Below the pieces are notes generated by a model, which saw nothing but the letters and a program-made list of their open reading frames with translations, ran no database searches and had not been told where the DNA came from. Below are positions 17,690 through 26,186 of a stretch of 64,000 nucleotides of DNA, in pieces. The stretch is from Methanomassiliicoccus luminyensis B10 (GTDB lineage Archaea > Thermoplasmatota > Thermoplasmata > Methanomassiliicoccales > Methanomassiliicoccaceae): contig NZ_CAJE01000004.1 of the NCBI RefSeq assembly GCF_000308215.1, positions 103,532-167,531 of the forward strand, given 5' to 3'. Position 1 is the stretch's first letter, and every line of letters begins with the position of its first letter. A program made the translations under genes and the position numbers.

Positions 17690-18301
17690 TCAGCGCCCCA
17701 GCAGATACAGGGGCAGCTCGAACCCGCTCACCGGGCCGACCTCCAGCGTCCACCTGGTTATGCGCTCGATGCCGCTTTTCTGTCCTTTGGCGAGGTCCGA
17801 GATGACGGCCCTCCGTCCGGATGTCTTGGCCGCTATCCCGCTGTCAGTGATGGCCTTCATGACCGCCAGGGGCGTCAGCACCCCCTCGACCACTGCGTTG
17901 TCCAGCGTGAAACCGTTGGTATCCACCGGCATCACGAAGGCCTTGATCTTGGATGCCTCGAATATCAGCTTGAGGATCTGGTGGGTTATCACGGAGTTGC
18001 CGGTGATGATGACCGGCGAGCTCGCGTCCGGCGAATTGTACTCGAACAGCCTCTCCGGCACCTTCTGCTGCATGGGGTCGCTCTCCGGCAGGTGGATGTC
18101 GATGCCCAGCACCGCGTCCATGACCTCAGCCAGCTTCCTGTCGATGGCGCCACATTCGACCGCCTTCATCTTTCCGGCGACCAGCGCTCGCGCGAGGTCG
18201 GCCCGGGGGCTTCCCCCGCACGAGGGGGTGTCGGTATCCGGCAGATACCTCATCAAGTCCTCCTCCTTCAGCTTGTACAGGTCTATCTCCTCGATGGTCA
18301 T
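17690..18301 (-). CDS. Stand-alone protein resembling acetyl-CoA synthase corrinoid/Fe-S protein (CdhE-type) domains
   Basis: 203 residues of uncertain function. Residues about 85-203 resemble the C-terminal domain of the corrinoid iron-sulfur protein large subunit (CdhE/AcsC): VIITGNSVITHQIL, a DTNGFTLDNAVV-like strand, and the terminal VGPVSGFELP. The first 50 residues look like its N-terminal cluster domain, but only two of the four expected cysteines remain (SCGG and VEC), so a [4Fe-4S] cluster is doubtful. The gene sits 9 bp downstream of ACR3, with its ribosome-binding site overlapping the ACR3 stop, so it is co-transcribed with arsenite efflux. No acetyl-CoA synthase genes are nearby. 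Confidence 0.6.
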   Translation of the reverse strand: MTIEEIDLYKLKEEDLMRYLPDTDTPSCGGSPRADLARALVAGKMKAVECGAIDRKLAEVMDAVLGIDIHLPESDPMQQKVPERLFEYNSPDASSPVIITGNSVITHQILKLIFEASKIKAFVMPVDTNGFTLDNAVVEGVLTPLAVMKAITDSGIAAKTSGRRAVISDLAKGQKSGIERITRWTLEVGPVSGFELPLYLLGR

Positions 18302-18310
18302 CCTTTCACC

Positions 18311-19423
18311 TCACTTTTGTGCCGGCAGGGCCGGCCTGTTCCTGACGTTGCCCTTGACCTTGCCGTACCCATCATAATAACGGCGTCGGAACCAGAACGC
18401 CAGGTTCACCAGGGCGATGAGCACCGGCACCTCCACCAGCGGACCGACGACCGCCGCGAACGCTACCCCCGACCCGATCCCGAACACGCCGATGGCCACC
18501 GCGATGGTCAGCTCGAAGTTGTTGGACGCGGCGGTGAAGGTCTGCGCGACCGCGCGGGGATAGTCGAACCCTAGCTTGATGCTCAGGCAGAACGACAGCG
18601 TGAACATTATCAGGAAGTACGCCAGCAGGGGGACGGCTATCCTGACCACATCCCAGGGCAGGGCAAGGACGTCCTCCGCCCTAAGCGAGAACATCACCAC
18701 GATGGTGAACAGCAGCGCCAGCAGCGAGACCTTGCCGATCCGGGGGGCGAACTTGCGGTCATACCATTCCGCTCCCTTCTTCCTGACCAGGGCGTAGCGG
18801 GTGACTATGCCTGCCAGGAACGGTATGCCCAGATATGTGGCCACGCTGACGGCCACCGATATGATGGATATCTCCACCGCCTGGCCTGAGCCTGGAGATA
18901 TGATGTCCGAGAGGAAGTATACCAGGAAGTACGCGTATAGTGAGTACATCAGGACCTGGAAGACCGAGTTGAGGGCCACGAGCATGGCGCAGTACTCGCC
19001 GTCACCTCCGGCTAGCTGGTTCCACACCAGGACCATGGCGATGCATCGAGCTATGCCCGTGAGGATGAGCCCGATGCGGTAAAGGGGCTGGTCAGGAAGG
19101 AAGATCCATGCAAGGGCGAACATCAGCATCGGCCCGACTATATAATTCAGGGCGAGAGAGGTGCCGAACATCTTCTTAGCGTCGGGCTGCCTGGTGATCC
19201 CGGACAGCTCTTCGTACTTCACCTTGGCCAGGGGCGGGTACATCATAAGGATGAGGCCGATGGCGATCGGTATCGAAGTAGTGCCGATGCTCAGCGAGTT
19301 CAGGAAGTTCGAAAGATCAGGGACCATCACTCCGAGCCCCAGGCCCAGGAAAATGGCCGCAAATATCCAGACCGTCAGGTACCGGTTCAGGAACGACAGC
19401 TTTTTCATCAGTCCGCCAGCCAT
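18311..19423 (-). CDS. acr3: Arsenite efflux transporter ACR3
   Basis: Integral membrane exporter of arsenite (As(OH)3/antimonite), 370 residues with ten hydrophobic helices. The conserved GIARCIAMVLVWNQLAGGDGEY contains the essential Cys of ACR3 proteins, and the C-terminal AASNNFELTIAVAIGVFG is the second signature. Two ATGs are possible (19423 or 19408). It is the first gene of an operon with the CdhE-like and zinc-ribbon genes and diverges from an ArsR-type repressor; an operator-like palindrome lies in its promoter. Confidence 0.93.
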   Translation of the reverse strand: MAGGLMKKLSFLNRYLTVWIFAAIFLGLGLGVMVPDLSNFLNSLSIGTTSIPIAIGLILMMYPPLAKVKYEELSGITRQPDAKKMFGTSLALNYIVGPMLMFALAWIFLPDQPLYRIGLILTGIARCIAMVLVWNQLAGGDGEYCAMLVALNSVFQVLMYSLYAYFLVYFLSDIISPGSGQAVEISIISVAVSVATYLGIPFLAGIVTRYALVRKKGAEWYDRKFAPRIGKVSLLALLFTIVVMFSLRAEDVLALPWDVVRIAVPLLAYFLIMFTLSFCLSIKLGFDYPRAVAQTFTAASNNFELTIAVAIGVFGIGSGVAFAAVVGPLVEVPVLIALVNLAFWFRRRYYDGYGKVKGNVRNRPALPAQK

Positions 19424-19470
19424 GATGCCCCAGCCCCCGCTAGAGAAGATTCTCCCGTCTCATTTCAAGG

Positions 19471-19483
19471 ATAGTTGAACTAT
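19471..19483. promoter_or_regulatory. Palindromic operator candidate for ArsR
   Basis: ATAGTTGAACTAT is a perfect 6-bp inverted repeat around one base. It sits between the TATA box and the predicted start (about 19467) of acr3, where a bound repressor would block transcription. ArsR/SmtB proteins bind such imperfect AT-rich dyads. Confidence 0.55.
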
Positions 19484-19488
19484 TCTGC

Positions 19489-19498
19489 GATATATATC
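19489..19498. promoter_or_regulatory. Shared symmetric TATA element between acr3 and arsR
   Basis: GATATATATC is self-complementary and could position transcription both ways. It predicts a start near 19467 for acr3 and near 19520 for arsR. Confidence 0.45.
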
Positions 19499-19577
19499 AT
19501 TGCCGCAGGGGGCATCCGGCCGGCGGAAGGACCAAGACAGAAGCTTTCTAGGGACGACGACATACCACGAGAGGACC

Positions 19578-19976
19578 ATGACGAACAGTTCTCGCAAGAA
19601 GGAGGCCGAGGCGGATGGCGAGGTGTGCTGCGTTGTGAACGGCAAGCCCCGGCTGCCCGGAGAGCTGGAGGTGCGCCTTGAGAGCGCCGGGGGCCTGGAG
19701 AGTGTGCTGGAAAGCATCCCCCCGCCGGACCGACTGAAGATGGAGGCAGGTATGCATCGGGCCCTCGCCGACCCCACGCGGCTGCGCATCCTGCACTCCC
19801 TATCGCGGTGCGACCTATGCCCCTGCGTGCTGAAAGAGGTCACCAGGCTCACCGACTCCAAGCTCTCTTATCACCTCAGCGTACTGGAGCAGGCGGGACT
19901 GATCGAGTCCTACCCGCTCAGGAAATGGCGCATCTACGTCCTGACGGAAACGGGGCGGGAATGGATGGGCGGATGA
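19578..19976 (+). CDS. arsR: ArsR-family metalloregulator
   Basis: Winged-helix repressor of 132 residues that should release DNA on binding As(III)/Sb(III). The HTH core is ALADPTRLRILHSLSRCDLCPC followed by DSKLSYHLSVLEQAGLIES. The cysteines in RCDLCPCVL lie at the alpha-3/recognition helix, the position of the classical ELCVCDL arsenic site. An extra CysCys (EVCCVV) near residue 16 could add ligands. The ATG at 19578 is used; the longer frame upstream runs over the promoter. It diverges from acr3 and probably regulates it and itself. Confidence 0.9.
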   Translation: MTNSSRKKEAEADGEVCCVVNGKPRLPGELEVRLESAGGLESVLESIPPPDRLKMEAGMHRALADPTRLRILHSLSRCDLCPCVLKEVTRLTDSKLSYHLSVLEQAGLIESYPLRKWRIYVLTETGREWMGG

Positions 19977-20140
19977 CTTCCCCGCCCGCGAGGCCCGCCA
20001 AGTTCTAGCTTTTTGGCAACGTGTAATCTGAGAACCATTATTATCGTAGCGAGAATTTATCTCTCAATACGCCAGTATGGGTGGAGCACCCCTAACTGGA
20101 GGGTTTCCCCGGCCGGGGCCGGGGGCGAGGAAGGTTCATC

Positions 20141-23100
20141 ATGGTCGATTCCGTCAGTGACCAACCGGCGCTCGGTCCGGAGGCCGAGCAGAGCGTGTCC
20201 GAAGATCATATCGCGCTCATCTACGAGACGGCCGAGGAAGAGCTGTCGGCTCTTACCCAGCTGATACGGGTGGGGCTGGAGAAGGGCGAGCTGTGCCTGT
20301 ATATCTCCAACGACGGGAAGGACCAGGTCGTGGTCGAGGCCCTCAAGGCGGAGCACGTCGACGTGGACAAGGCCGTGAGCAACGGTTCCTTGATCCTCGC
20401 CAACAAGAGCGAGGTCTACTTCAAGATGGGACGGTTCGACCCCGACTGGACCCTCCGCGTGGTGGGGAACATCGCCGATCTGGCAAAGGACTATGGGTTC
20501 ACCGCCATGCGCATCATCTCGGACATGTCGTGGGCGCTGGAGAACCTCCCCGGGGTGGAGAGGTGGGCCGAATACGAGGCCAAGCTAAACTCGCTGGACC
20601 CCGGCATCAGCGTGCGGGCCATATGCCAGTACGACCGCAGGGCCTTCCCTCCGGAAGCGCTCCTGACGGCGGTGAAGGCGCATCCCAAGGTAGCGTCCCA
20701 CGGCTCCGTGTGCAAGAACCACCTCTGCATTCCCGCCGAGGTCCTCCTCAAGGGCGGATATGCGGGAGCGGAGCTGGACCGAGTCCTGGACAGCATCAGA
20801 CGCTCCTCCTCGTGGGAGGCGGACCTAAAGGACCGCCAGCTGGAGATGGAGCAGACCAAGAAGCGCCTGGAGAACGAGGCGGCCACCAAGAAAAAGCTGG
20901 AGGCAGCGCTCGACGAATCGCGCCGCCGGTTCGCCGAGTTCGCGGAGAGGACCTCGGACTGGGTATGGGAGATCGGGAAGGACGGCGCGTACGTGTATTC
21001 CTCCCCGAGGGTCAAGGACATCCTGGGGCTGCGGCCCGAGGAGGTCCTGGGCAAGAACATCCTGGACATGGTATCGCCGGGGGATGCGGAACGCGTCTCC
21101 GATGCTCTGGCCAAAGCGGTCGAGGACCACGCGCCGATAACCGCCTTGGAGAAGGAGGTCAGGCACAAAGATGGCCACACCGTGTTCCTGGAGATGAGCG
21201 GGAACCCCCTGTTCGACCGGAACGGCGAGTTCTCCGGGTACCGCGGAATGGACCGCGACATCACCGGGCGGAAGGCGGCCAAGCAGGCTATTGACGAGCA
21301 CCGCAAGCGGGCCGAGATATCAGAGTCCGAAGCGGAGGCCAGGGGCCGGAGGATCTGTCTGCTCGAGACCGACCAGGCCCAGCTCAGGGCCGCCATGGAG
21401 GAGAGGGACGCCGCGCTGGTATCTCTCAACGAGGCCCTGGCGACAAGCCAGCATGAGCTGTCGCAGGCAAAGGGCGACGTCGAGCGGCTCAACTCCTCTC
21501 TGACGGAACGAGATGAGGAGCTTAGCGCTGCCCGCAGGGCCATCGCGGAGAAGGACGCCTCCCTCAGCGAGAAGGACGGGGCCGCGGCAGCTATGCAGGA
21601 GGCCCTGCAGGCCAAGGACGCCGAGCTTGGCACGGTCCGCGAGGCCCTCGCCGGCACCCAGGACGCAGTGGCGCAGAAGCAGGCCGACATCATCCAGCTA
21701 CGGCAGCAGGCGGAGCATATGGAATCCGAGCTGGGGATCGCGCGGACAATCATAGCTCAGAAGGAGGAATCGCTCGCCGCGGTGCAGGAGCGGCTCGACC
21801 AGGGGAACGCCGAGATGGCCAGCCTCCGGGGCGAGCTGGCATCCGCGCAGGCCGCCGTGGAGGGCACCAGGAGCGAGCTGGAGGCCCGCATCGGGGAACT
21901 GCAGGAGGTCCGGGAGATCCTCTCTCAGAGGGATGAGGAGCTTTCCGCGACCTATGCCCGGATCGGGGTACTGGACGTCGATATCACCAAGGCCAGCACC
22001 GATCTGTCCGCCGCCCTCGCTGCCGTCGAGAGCATCCGGACGGAGCTGACGTCGCGGACCGCCGAGCTGGAGGCCCGCATCGGCGAGCTACGGGGCGCTC
22101 GGACGGACCTGTCTGAAAGGGAGGAAGCGCTGTCCCAGGCCAACGCGCGCATCGCGGAGCTGGAAGGGGAACTGGGCAGGACCCATGCGGAGCTGTCCGC
22201 CGCGGTCGCGCTGGCAGAGGGCACCAAGGCCGACCTGGCCGCCCGTACTGCTGAACTGCAGGAGGTCCAGGAAGCCCAGGCGTCCCTGGAGGGGGAGAGG
22301 GGGCGGCTGGTCCAGCTGGTCCGCGAGGAGGGCGATCTCATCGGCTCTATGAAGGAGACCGTGGCGAAGTATTCCGCCGAGCTCAATGAGCGCGAGTCGC
22401 TAATAACCAACCTGCAGGCCGCCGCGGCGTTCAGGGAGTCCGAGCTGATCACCCGCAAGGCCGTGGCGGAGAAGAGCGCCTCCGAGGCCGGGGATCGGGC
22501 GAAGGAGGCCGACGGCCTCAGGACGGAACTGCGGGCGGCGGAAGCCGAGCTTACGGACCTTCGCGCCCAGCTGGCCGAGGCCCAGGAAGCGAATGCGGGC
22601 AAGGGCGCGTCGATCGCCGCTCTCAGTACCAAGCTCGAGGAGATCGAGACGGAGATCCGCGCCGCCAAGGCGTCCATGTACGCCAAGGCCGCCGAGCTGG
22701 CCAGGGACCGCGAGGCCCTTGACGAGAGCAACGGCCGCTTCCGGGCCATCTTCGACCAGGCCGGGGTTGCGGTGGTCCGCACCGACCTGGAGGGAAAGGT
22801 CGTGGAGGCCAACGGTAAGTTCTTCGAGCTCCTGGACCGCTCCCCCGAGGAGATCACAGGCTCCACCTATCACAGCTACACCCACCGCGACGACATGATA
22901 TTCATCGCCGGGATGTATGATCAGCTGGTGAGCGGACGGGCGCGCTCGGGCACCCTCCTGGCGAGGTTCCACCGGAGGCTGGGCACCGTGGTGCAGGTAT
23001 CTATCTCCATGTCGGTGGTGCGCGACGAGCGCGGCTCCCCCCGGTACATCATGTCGCTTATCGAGGACCGCACCGAGCAGATGCTGGCCGAACGGGCTCT

Positions 23101-23773
23101 CCTGGAGAATGAGAGGGAGAGCGAGGAGGCCAAGGCTGCCGCCGGGCCCATGCCTCTTGCGGACGAGCATCAGGAGATCATCGCCAACGACCTCAACGAC
23201 ACCCTCACGGTCATACTGGGAAGCGTGTCCCTGGCCAAGGAGTACGTCATCCCCGAGGGCAGGATGTATAACAAGCTCAAGCAGATCGAGAGCGCGTCGG
23301 TGGCGGCCAGGAACCTGGCCTCCCGCCTGATGACCTCCCAGCCCGCCGAACCGGCCGGACCCGACACCGCCGCGCCGGACCTGGTGCGCGGCAAGGGAAA
23401 GATACTCCTGATGGACGACGACGAGAGCGTGCTGGAAGCCATCGGGGATCTCTTGACCTACCTTGGGTACAACGTGGAGGTGGCCCGCGACGGGCGCGAG
23501 GCCCTGGCGGTGTGCCGGGATGCCCGTGAGGGCGGCCAGCCCTTCGACCTGGCCATCCTGGACCTGGCAGTGACGTCGGGAATGGGCGGCAGGGAGGCGG
23601 CCCGGACCATGCAGGAGGAGAACCCCGGGCTCAAGCTGGCGGTCTCCGGCGGCTTCCTGACCGACCCCGCCATGGCCGATCCGGCCAGCTTCGGATTCGA
23701 CATGGCCATTGCCAAGCCGTACTCCGCCGAGCTGCTGTCCAAGAAGGTCGGCGAGCTCATCGCCCGCACCTGA
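20141..23773 (+). CDS. MEDS-PAS-coiled coil-PAS-receiver signalling protein
   Basis: Large cytosolic sensor of 1210 residues with no transmembrane segment. Order: MEDS (DcmR-type sensory) domain about 15-185; helical linker; PAS about 261-376; a Glu/Ala-rich coiled coil of about 470 residues (385-855); PAS about 863-990; a short HisKA-like helical pair about 1009-1065 with no HATPase domain; and a receiver domain about 1087-1208 (KILLMDDDESVL, phosphoacceptor Asp in AILDLAV). Without a kinase domain it should act as a scaffold or be phosphorylated in trans. MEDS domains are common in methanogens and methylotrophs. Ligand and partner are unknown. Confidence 0.8.
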   Translation: MVDSVSDQPALGPEAEQSVSEDHIALIYETAEEELSALTQLIRVGLEKGELCLYISNDGKDQVVVEALKAEHVDVDKAVSNGSLILANKSEVYFKMGRFDPDWTLRVVGNIADLAKDYGFTAMRIISDMSWALENLPGVERWAEYEAKLNSLDPGISVRAICQYDRRAFPPEALLTAVKAHPKVASHGSVCKNHLCIPAEVLLKGGYAGAELDRVLDSIRRSSSWEADLKDRQLEMEQTKKRLENEAATKKKLEAALDESRRRFAEFAERTSDWVWEIGKDGAYVYSSPRVKDILGLRPEEVLGKNILDMVSPGDAERVSDALAKAVEDHAPITALEKEVRHKDGHTVFLEMSGNPLFDRNGEFSGYRGMDRDITGRKAAKQAIDEHRKRAEISESEAEARGRRICLLETDQAQLRAAMEERDAALVSLNEALATSQHELSQAKGDVERLNSSLTERDEELSAARRAIAEKDASLSEKDGAAAAMQEALQAKDAELGTVREALAGTQDAVAQKQADIIQLRQQAEHMESELGIARTIIAQKEESLAAVQERLDQGNAEMASLRGELASAQAAVEGTRSELEARIGELQEVREILSQRDEELSATYARIGVLDVDITKASTDLSAALAAVESIRTELTSRTAELEARIGELRGARTDLSEREEALSQANARIAELEGELGRTHAELSAAVALAEGTKADLAARTAELQEVQEAQASLEGERGRLVQLVREEGDLIGSMKETVAKYSAELNERESLITNLQAAAAFRESELITRKAVAEKSASEAGDRAKEADGLRTELRAAEAELTDLRAQLAEAQEANAGKGASIAALSTKLEEIETEIRAAKASMYAKAAELARDREALDESNGRFRAIFDQAGVAVVRTDLEGKVVEANGKFFELLDRSPEEITGSTYHSYTHRDDMIFIAGMYDQLVSGRARSGTLLARFHRRLGTVVQVSISMSVVRDERGSPRYIMSLIEDRTEQMLAERALLENERESEEAKAAAGPMPLADEHQEIIANDLNDTLTVILGSVSLAKEYVIPEGRMYNKLKQIESASVAARNLASRLMTSQPAEPAGPDTAAPDLVRGKGKILLMDDDESVLEAIGDLLTYLGYNVEVARDGREALAVCRDAREGGQPFDLAILDLAVTSGMGGREAARTMQEENPGLKLAVSGGFLTDPAMADPASFGFDMAIAKPYSAELLSKKVGELIART

Positions 23774-23848
23774 ATCCACCAAGTACTATGCGGAACGTAA
23801 TAGGAACGTGCGAAAGGTTCATCTCAGCGGTGCTGCTGGGGTGACCGG

Positions 23849-24439
23849 ATGAAAGCAGGAGTGGTATCGGTCCAGGGAGCCGCACCGGAGCACGTGAGGG
23901 CGTTGCAGCAGGCTATGGCCGGCCTCGGTGTCAAGGGCGCGGTCGTCAGCGTCCGCCGTCCTTCCGATCTCGAAGAGGTCTCTTGCCTGGTGATCCCCGG
24001 CGGCGAGAGCACCACCATCTCCAAGCTCCTTCGCCGCTTCGAGCTGCACGACCGCATCGTGCGCATGGCCGAGGAGGGCGTGCCCATGATGGGCACCTGT
24101 GCGGGATGCGTGCTCCTGGCCAAGGAAGGGGACGCCGAGGTCGAGAAGACCGGCACCAGGCTCCTGGGCCTCATGGACATGGGGGTCGACCGCAACGCCT
24201 TTGGCCGGCAGCGGGAGAGCTTCGAGGCACCCCTGGACATCGCGGGGCTCGAGGCCCCGTTCCCAGGGGTGTTCATACGCGGCCCCGTCATCCGCAAGGT
24301 GTGGGGGGACTGCAAGGTCCTGTCCAGCTACGGAGACAAGATCGTGATGGCGCGCCAGGGCAATATGCTCGCCCTCAGCTTCCATCCCGAGCTATCAGGG
24401 GACAGCCGCGTTCACGAGATGCTTCTGAAAATGATATGA
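23849..24439 (+). CDS. pdxT: Pyridoxal 5'-phosphate synthase glutaminase subunit
   Basis: Class I glutamine amidotransferase that feeds ammonia to PdxS for de novo pyridoxal phosphate synthesis. At 196 residues it is of normal length. The nucleophile Cys is in MGTCAGCVLLA, the substrate loop is IPGGESTT, and the His-Glu pair is in LSFHPELSGD. The partner pdxS is not in the window. The gene ends 1 bp from the convergent GGGP synthase gene. Confidence 0.93.
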   Translation: MKAGVVSVQGAAPEHVRALQQAMAGLGVKGAVVSVRRPSDLEEVSCLVIPGGESTTISKLLRRFELHDRIVRMAEEGVPMMGTCAGCVLLAKEGDAEVEKTGTRLLGLMDMGVDRNAFGRQRESFEAPLDIAGLEAPFPGVFIRGPVIRKVWGDCKVLSSYGDKIVMARQGNMLALSFHPELSGDSRVHEMLLKMI

Positions 24440-25174
24440 TCAGCACTTCACCGCGCGGATGATCTCTTCCAGGCGCTTGGAGAAGCGCCCGTTCTCCACC
24501 ACCGTGCCGGTGACCACGACATCGGCCCCGGCGTTCTTCACCTTAGCGGCGGTCTCGGCGTCCCTGATCCCTCCGCCGACGATGAGCGGTATCGTTATGG
24601 TCTCGCGGACCGCCCTGATCATGTCCTCCGGCACCGGCTGCGGCGCCCCGCTCCCCGCCTCCAGGTATACGGACTGCATGCCCAGGTATTCCGCGGTCAG
24701 AGCATAGGCGGCGGCGAGCTTGGCGTCGTCGCGGGGGATGACCTCGGCTTCCCCGACCTCCCCTACCTTCATCCCCGGGGCCACGATGATGTAGCCCATG
24801 GAGATGGGCTCGATGCCCAGCTTGCGCACGACCAGTGCGCCTTTCATCTGCTCCCTCATCACCATTTGCACGGTGCGGGAGTTCATCATGCTCATGAAAT
24901 AGATGGCGTCGGCGTACGGAGACATGGCCTTCGCGCACGATGGGAAATATATCACGGGCACGCTGGACCTGGCCTTGATCGCCTTGATGGTGTCGTCCAG
25001 GTTCTCCTGGGTGACCCCGGTGGAGCCCCCTACCATGATCGCGTCGGTCCCCAGCTTCGAGGCGACCTCCGCGATCTCCCCCGCCTTGACCGGCTCCTGC
25101 TTGGCCGGGTCGATCAAGGTCATATGGAGCGTTCCTCTCTTCATCTTCTCCGTAAGGGCCTCTCTAACTTTCAT
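24440..25174 (-). CDS. Geranylgeranylglyceryl phosphate synthase
   Basis: Forms the first ether bond of archaeal lipids, joining sn-glycerol-1-phosphate and geranylgeranyl diphosphate. The 244-residue TIM barrel carries HMTLIDPAKQ near the N-terminus, VGGSTGVT, SVYLEAGSGAP, and the phosphate-binding VGGGIRDAETA and DVVVTGTVVE. The sequence is of the longer group II type. The ATG at 25174 overlaps the stop of the upstream prenyltransferase (25171) by 4 bp, so the two ether-bond enzymes are coupled; longer upstream frames are antisense to that gene. Confidence 0.93.
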   Translation of the reverse strand: MKVREALTEKMKRGTLHMTLIDPAKQEPVKAGEIAEVASKLGTDAIMVGGSTGVTQENLDDTIKAIKARSSVPVIYFPSCAKAMSPYADAIYFMSMMNSRTVQMVMREQMKGALVVRKLGIEPISMGYIIVAPGMKVGEVGEAEVIPRDDAKLAAAYALTAEYLGMQSVYLEAGSGAPQPVPEDMIRAVRETITIPLIVGGGIRDAETAAKVKNAGADVVVTGTVVENGRFSKRLEEIIRAVKC

Positions 25175-25986
25175 AGCAAACCTCCCAACAAGAACGCGAC
25201 GAGGGCGACCAGCATGCCGTATTTCGCCCATCTTTGGCCCTGCTTGGGGTTTCGGAAATGAACATACGAGCAGTATATAAATATTGCATCGGCTAACAAA
25301 ACCACTGCCAAATAAGCCTCGTTGAAGAAGCCCGCCAGGTACGGCTGGAACGATAGGGCCACCGCCGCCAGGAACGCTATGCTCGCCACCACTCCCGCTC
25401 TCTTCGCCCCGATCTTCTGCGGGAGGGTCTTGCGGTCGAAGTCGGAGCCCATGTCCTGGATGTCCTTGACGATCTCTCTCCCGAGGGTCGCCAGGAAGGC
25501 CATGATCCCGATGGCCACGGTGTATTCTATCCTTCCGACTATCGCTCCTCCCAGCAGGAACAGCGCGCCGGTCAGCCAGGCGATGGACATGTTCCCGATA
25601 AGCCCCATCTTCTTGGTCCTCAGCTCGTAGGCCAGCATTATGATCACGGCCGTGAGCACCACCGCGATGGAGAGGGGGTTCAGGAACAGGGACGCCAGTA
25701 TGGACAGCGCGAACGCGGCGGCGGAGATGCGCAGAGCGGTCCTCGGCAGCATGCGGCCCGACGGTATGGGGCGCTCGGGATGGGCGAGCTTGTCCACTTC
25801 TCTGTCCAGGTAGTCGTTGAGGGAATTGCCTCCGATGAAGAACAGGAACACCACCGCGGAGGCCAGGGCCACGGCCTGCAGGTGGTCCACTATCCCGGTG
25901 CCCACTGCCACGAGGGTGCCCAGGACCAGGCCCACCACCCCCATCACGCAGTTGCCGACCCTGAATAGCTGGATGTACCTGTTCAT
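25171..25986 (-). CDS. Digeranylgeranylglyceryl phosphate synthase (UbiA family)
   Basis: Membrane prenyltransferase that adds the second geranylgeranyl chain to GGGP. 271 residues, eight to nine helices, with the two Asp-rich motifs NDYLDREVD (near residue 57) and DIQDMGSDFD (near 180) that bind diphosphate-Mg2+. The DGGGPS assignment rests on the 4-bp overlap with the GGGP synthase gene, since UbiA proteins are otherwise hard to separate by substrate. A TATA-like TAAAAATTC lies about 45 bp upstream. Confidence 0.9.
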   Translation of the reverse strand: MNRYIQLFRVGNCVMGVVGLVLGTLVAVGTGIVDHLQAVALASAVVFLFFIGGNSLNDYLDREVDKLAHPERPIPSGRMLPRTALRISAAAFALSILASLFLNPLSIAVVLTAVIIMLAYELRTKKMGLIGNMSIAWLTGALFLLGGAIVGRIEYTVAIGIMAFLATLGREIVKDIQDMGSDFDRKTLPQKIGAKRAGVVASIAFLAAVALSFQPYLAGFFNEAYLAVVLLADAIFIYCSYVHFRNPKQGQRWAKYGMLVALVAFLLGGLL

Positions 25987-26081
25987 GGGGCTTCATCCCG
26001 ATGGGGATAATAATGTTTTGTGCCCGAATTTTTAGCGTGGAGACGCCGCCTTCCGTCCGATGCTGATCCTTCATTATATGA

Positions 26082-26107
26082 TGTATCGGGGTATGGTGTA
26101 TCGGGGT
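26082..26107. repeat. Two direct copies of TGTATCGGGGT
   Basis: The 11-base sequence occurs at 26082-26092 and 26097-26107, a 15-bp period, in the divergent intergenic region between the UbiA and M50 protease genes. It could be a tandem regulator site; no proof. Confidence 0.5.
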
Positions 26108-26154
26108 TCGCAGGCCGCGTTCGATCCACGGTCGCCGGTTCTAGAATCCATAAA

Positions 26155-26162
26155 CTTTTAAG
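26155..26162 (+). promoter_or_regulatory. TATA box for the M50 protease gene
   Basis: CTTTTAAG is centred about 28 bp before the ATG at 26187. This predicts a nearly leaderless transcript. Confidence 0.5.
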
Positions 26163-26186
26163 CGCGGGCAGGGTTGGGGAAGGTCG

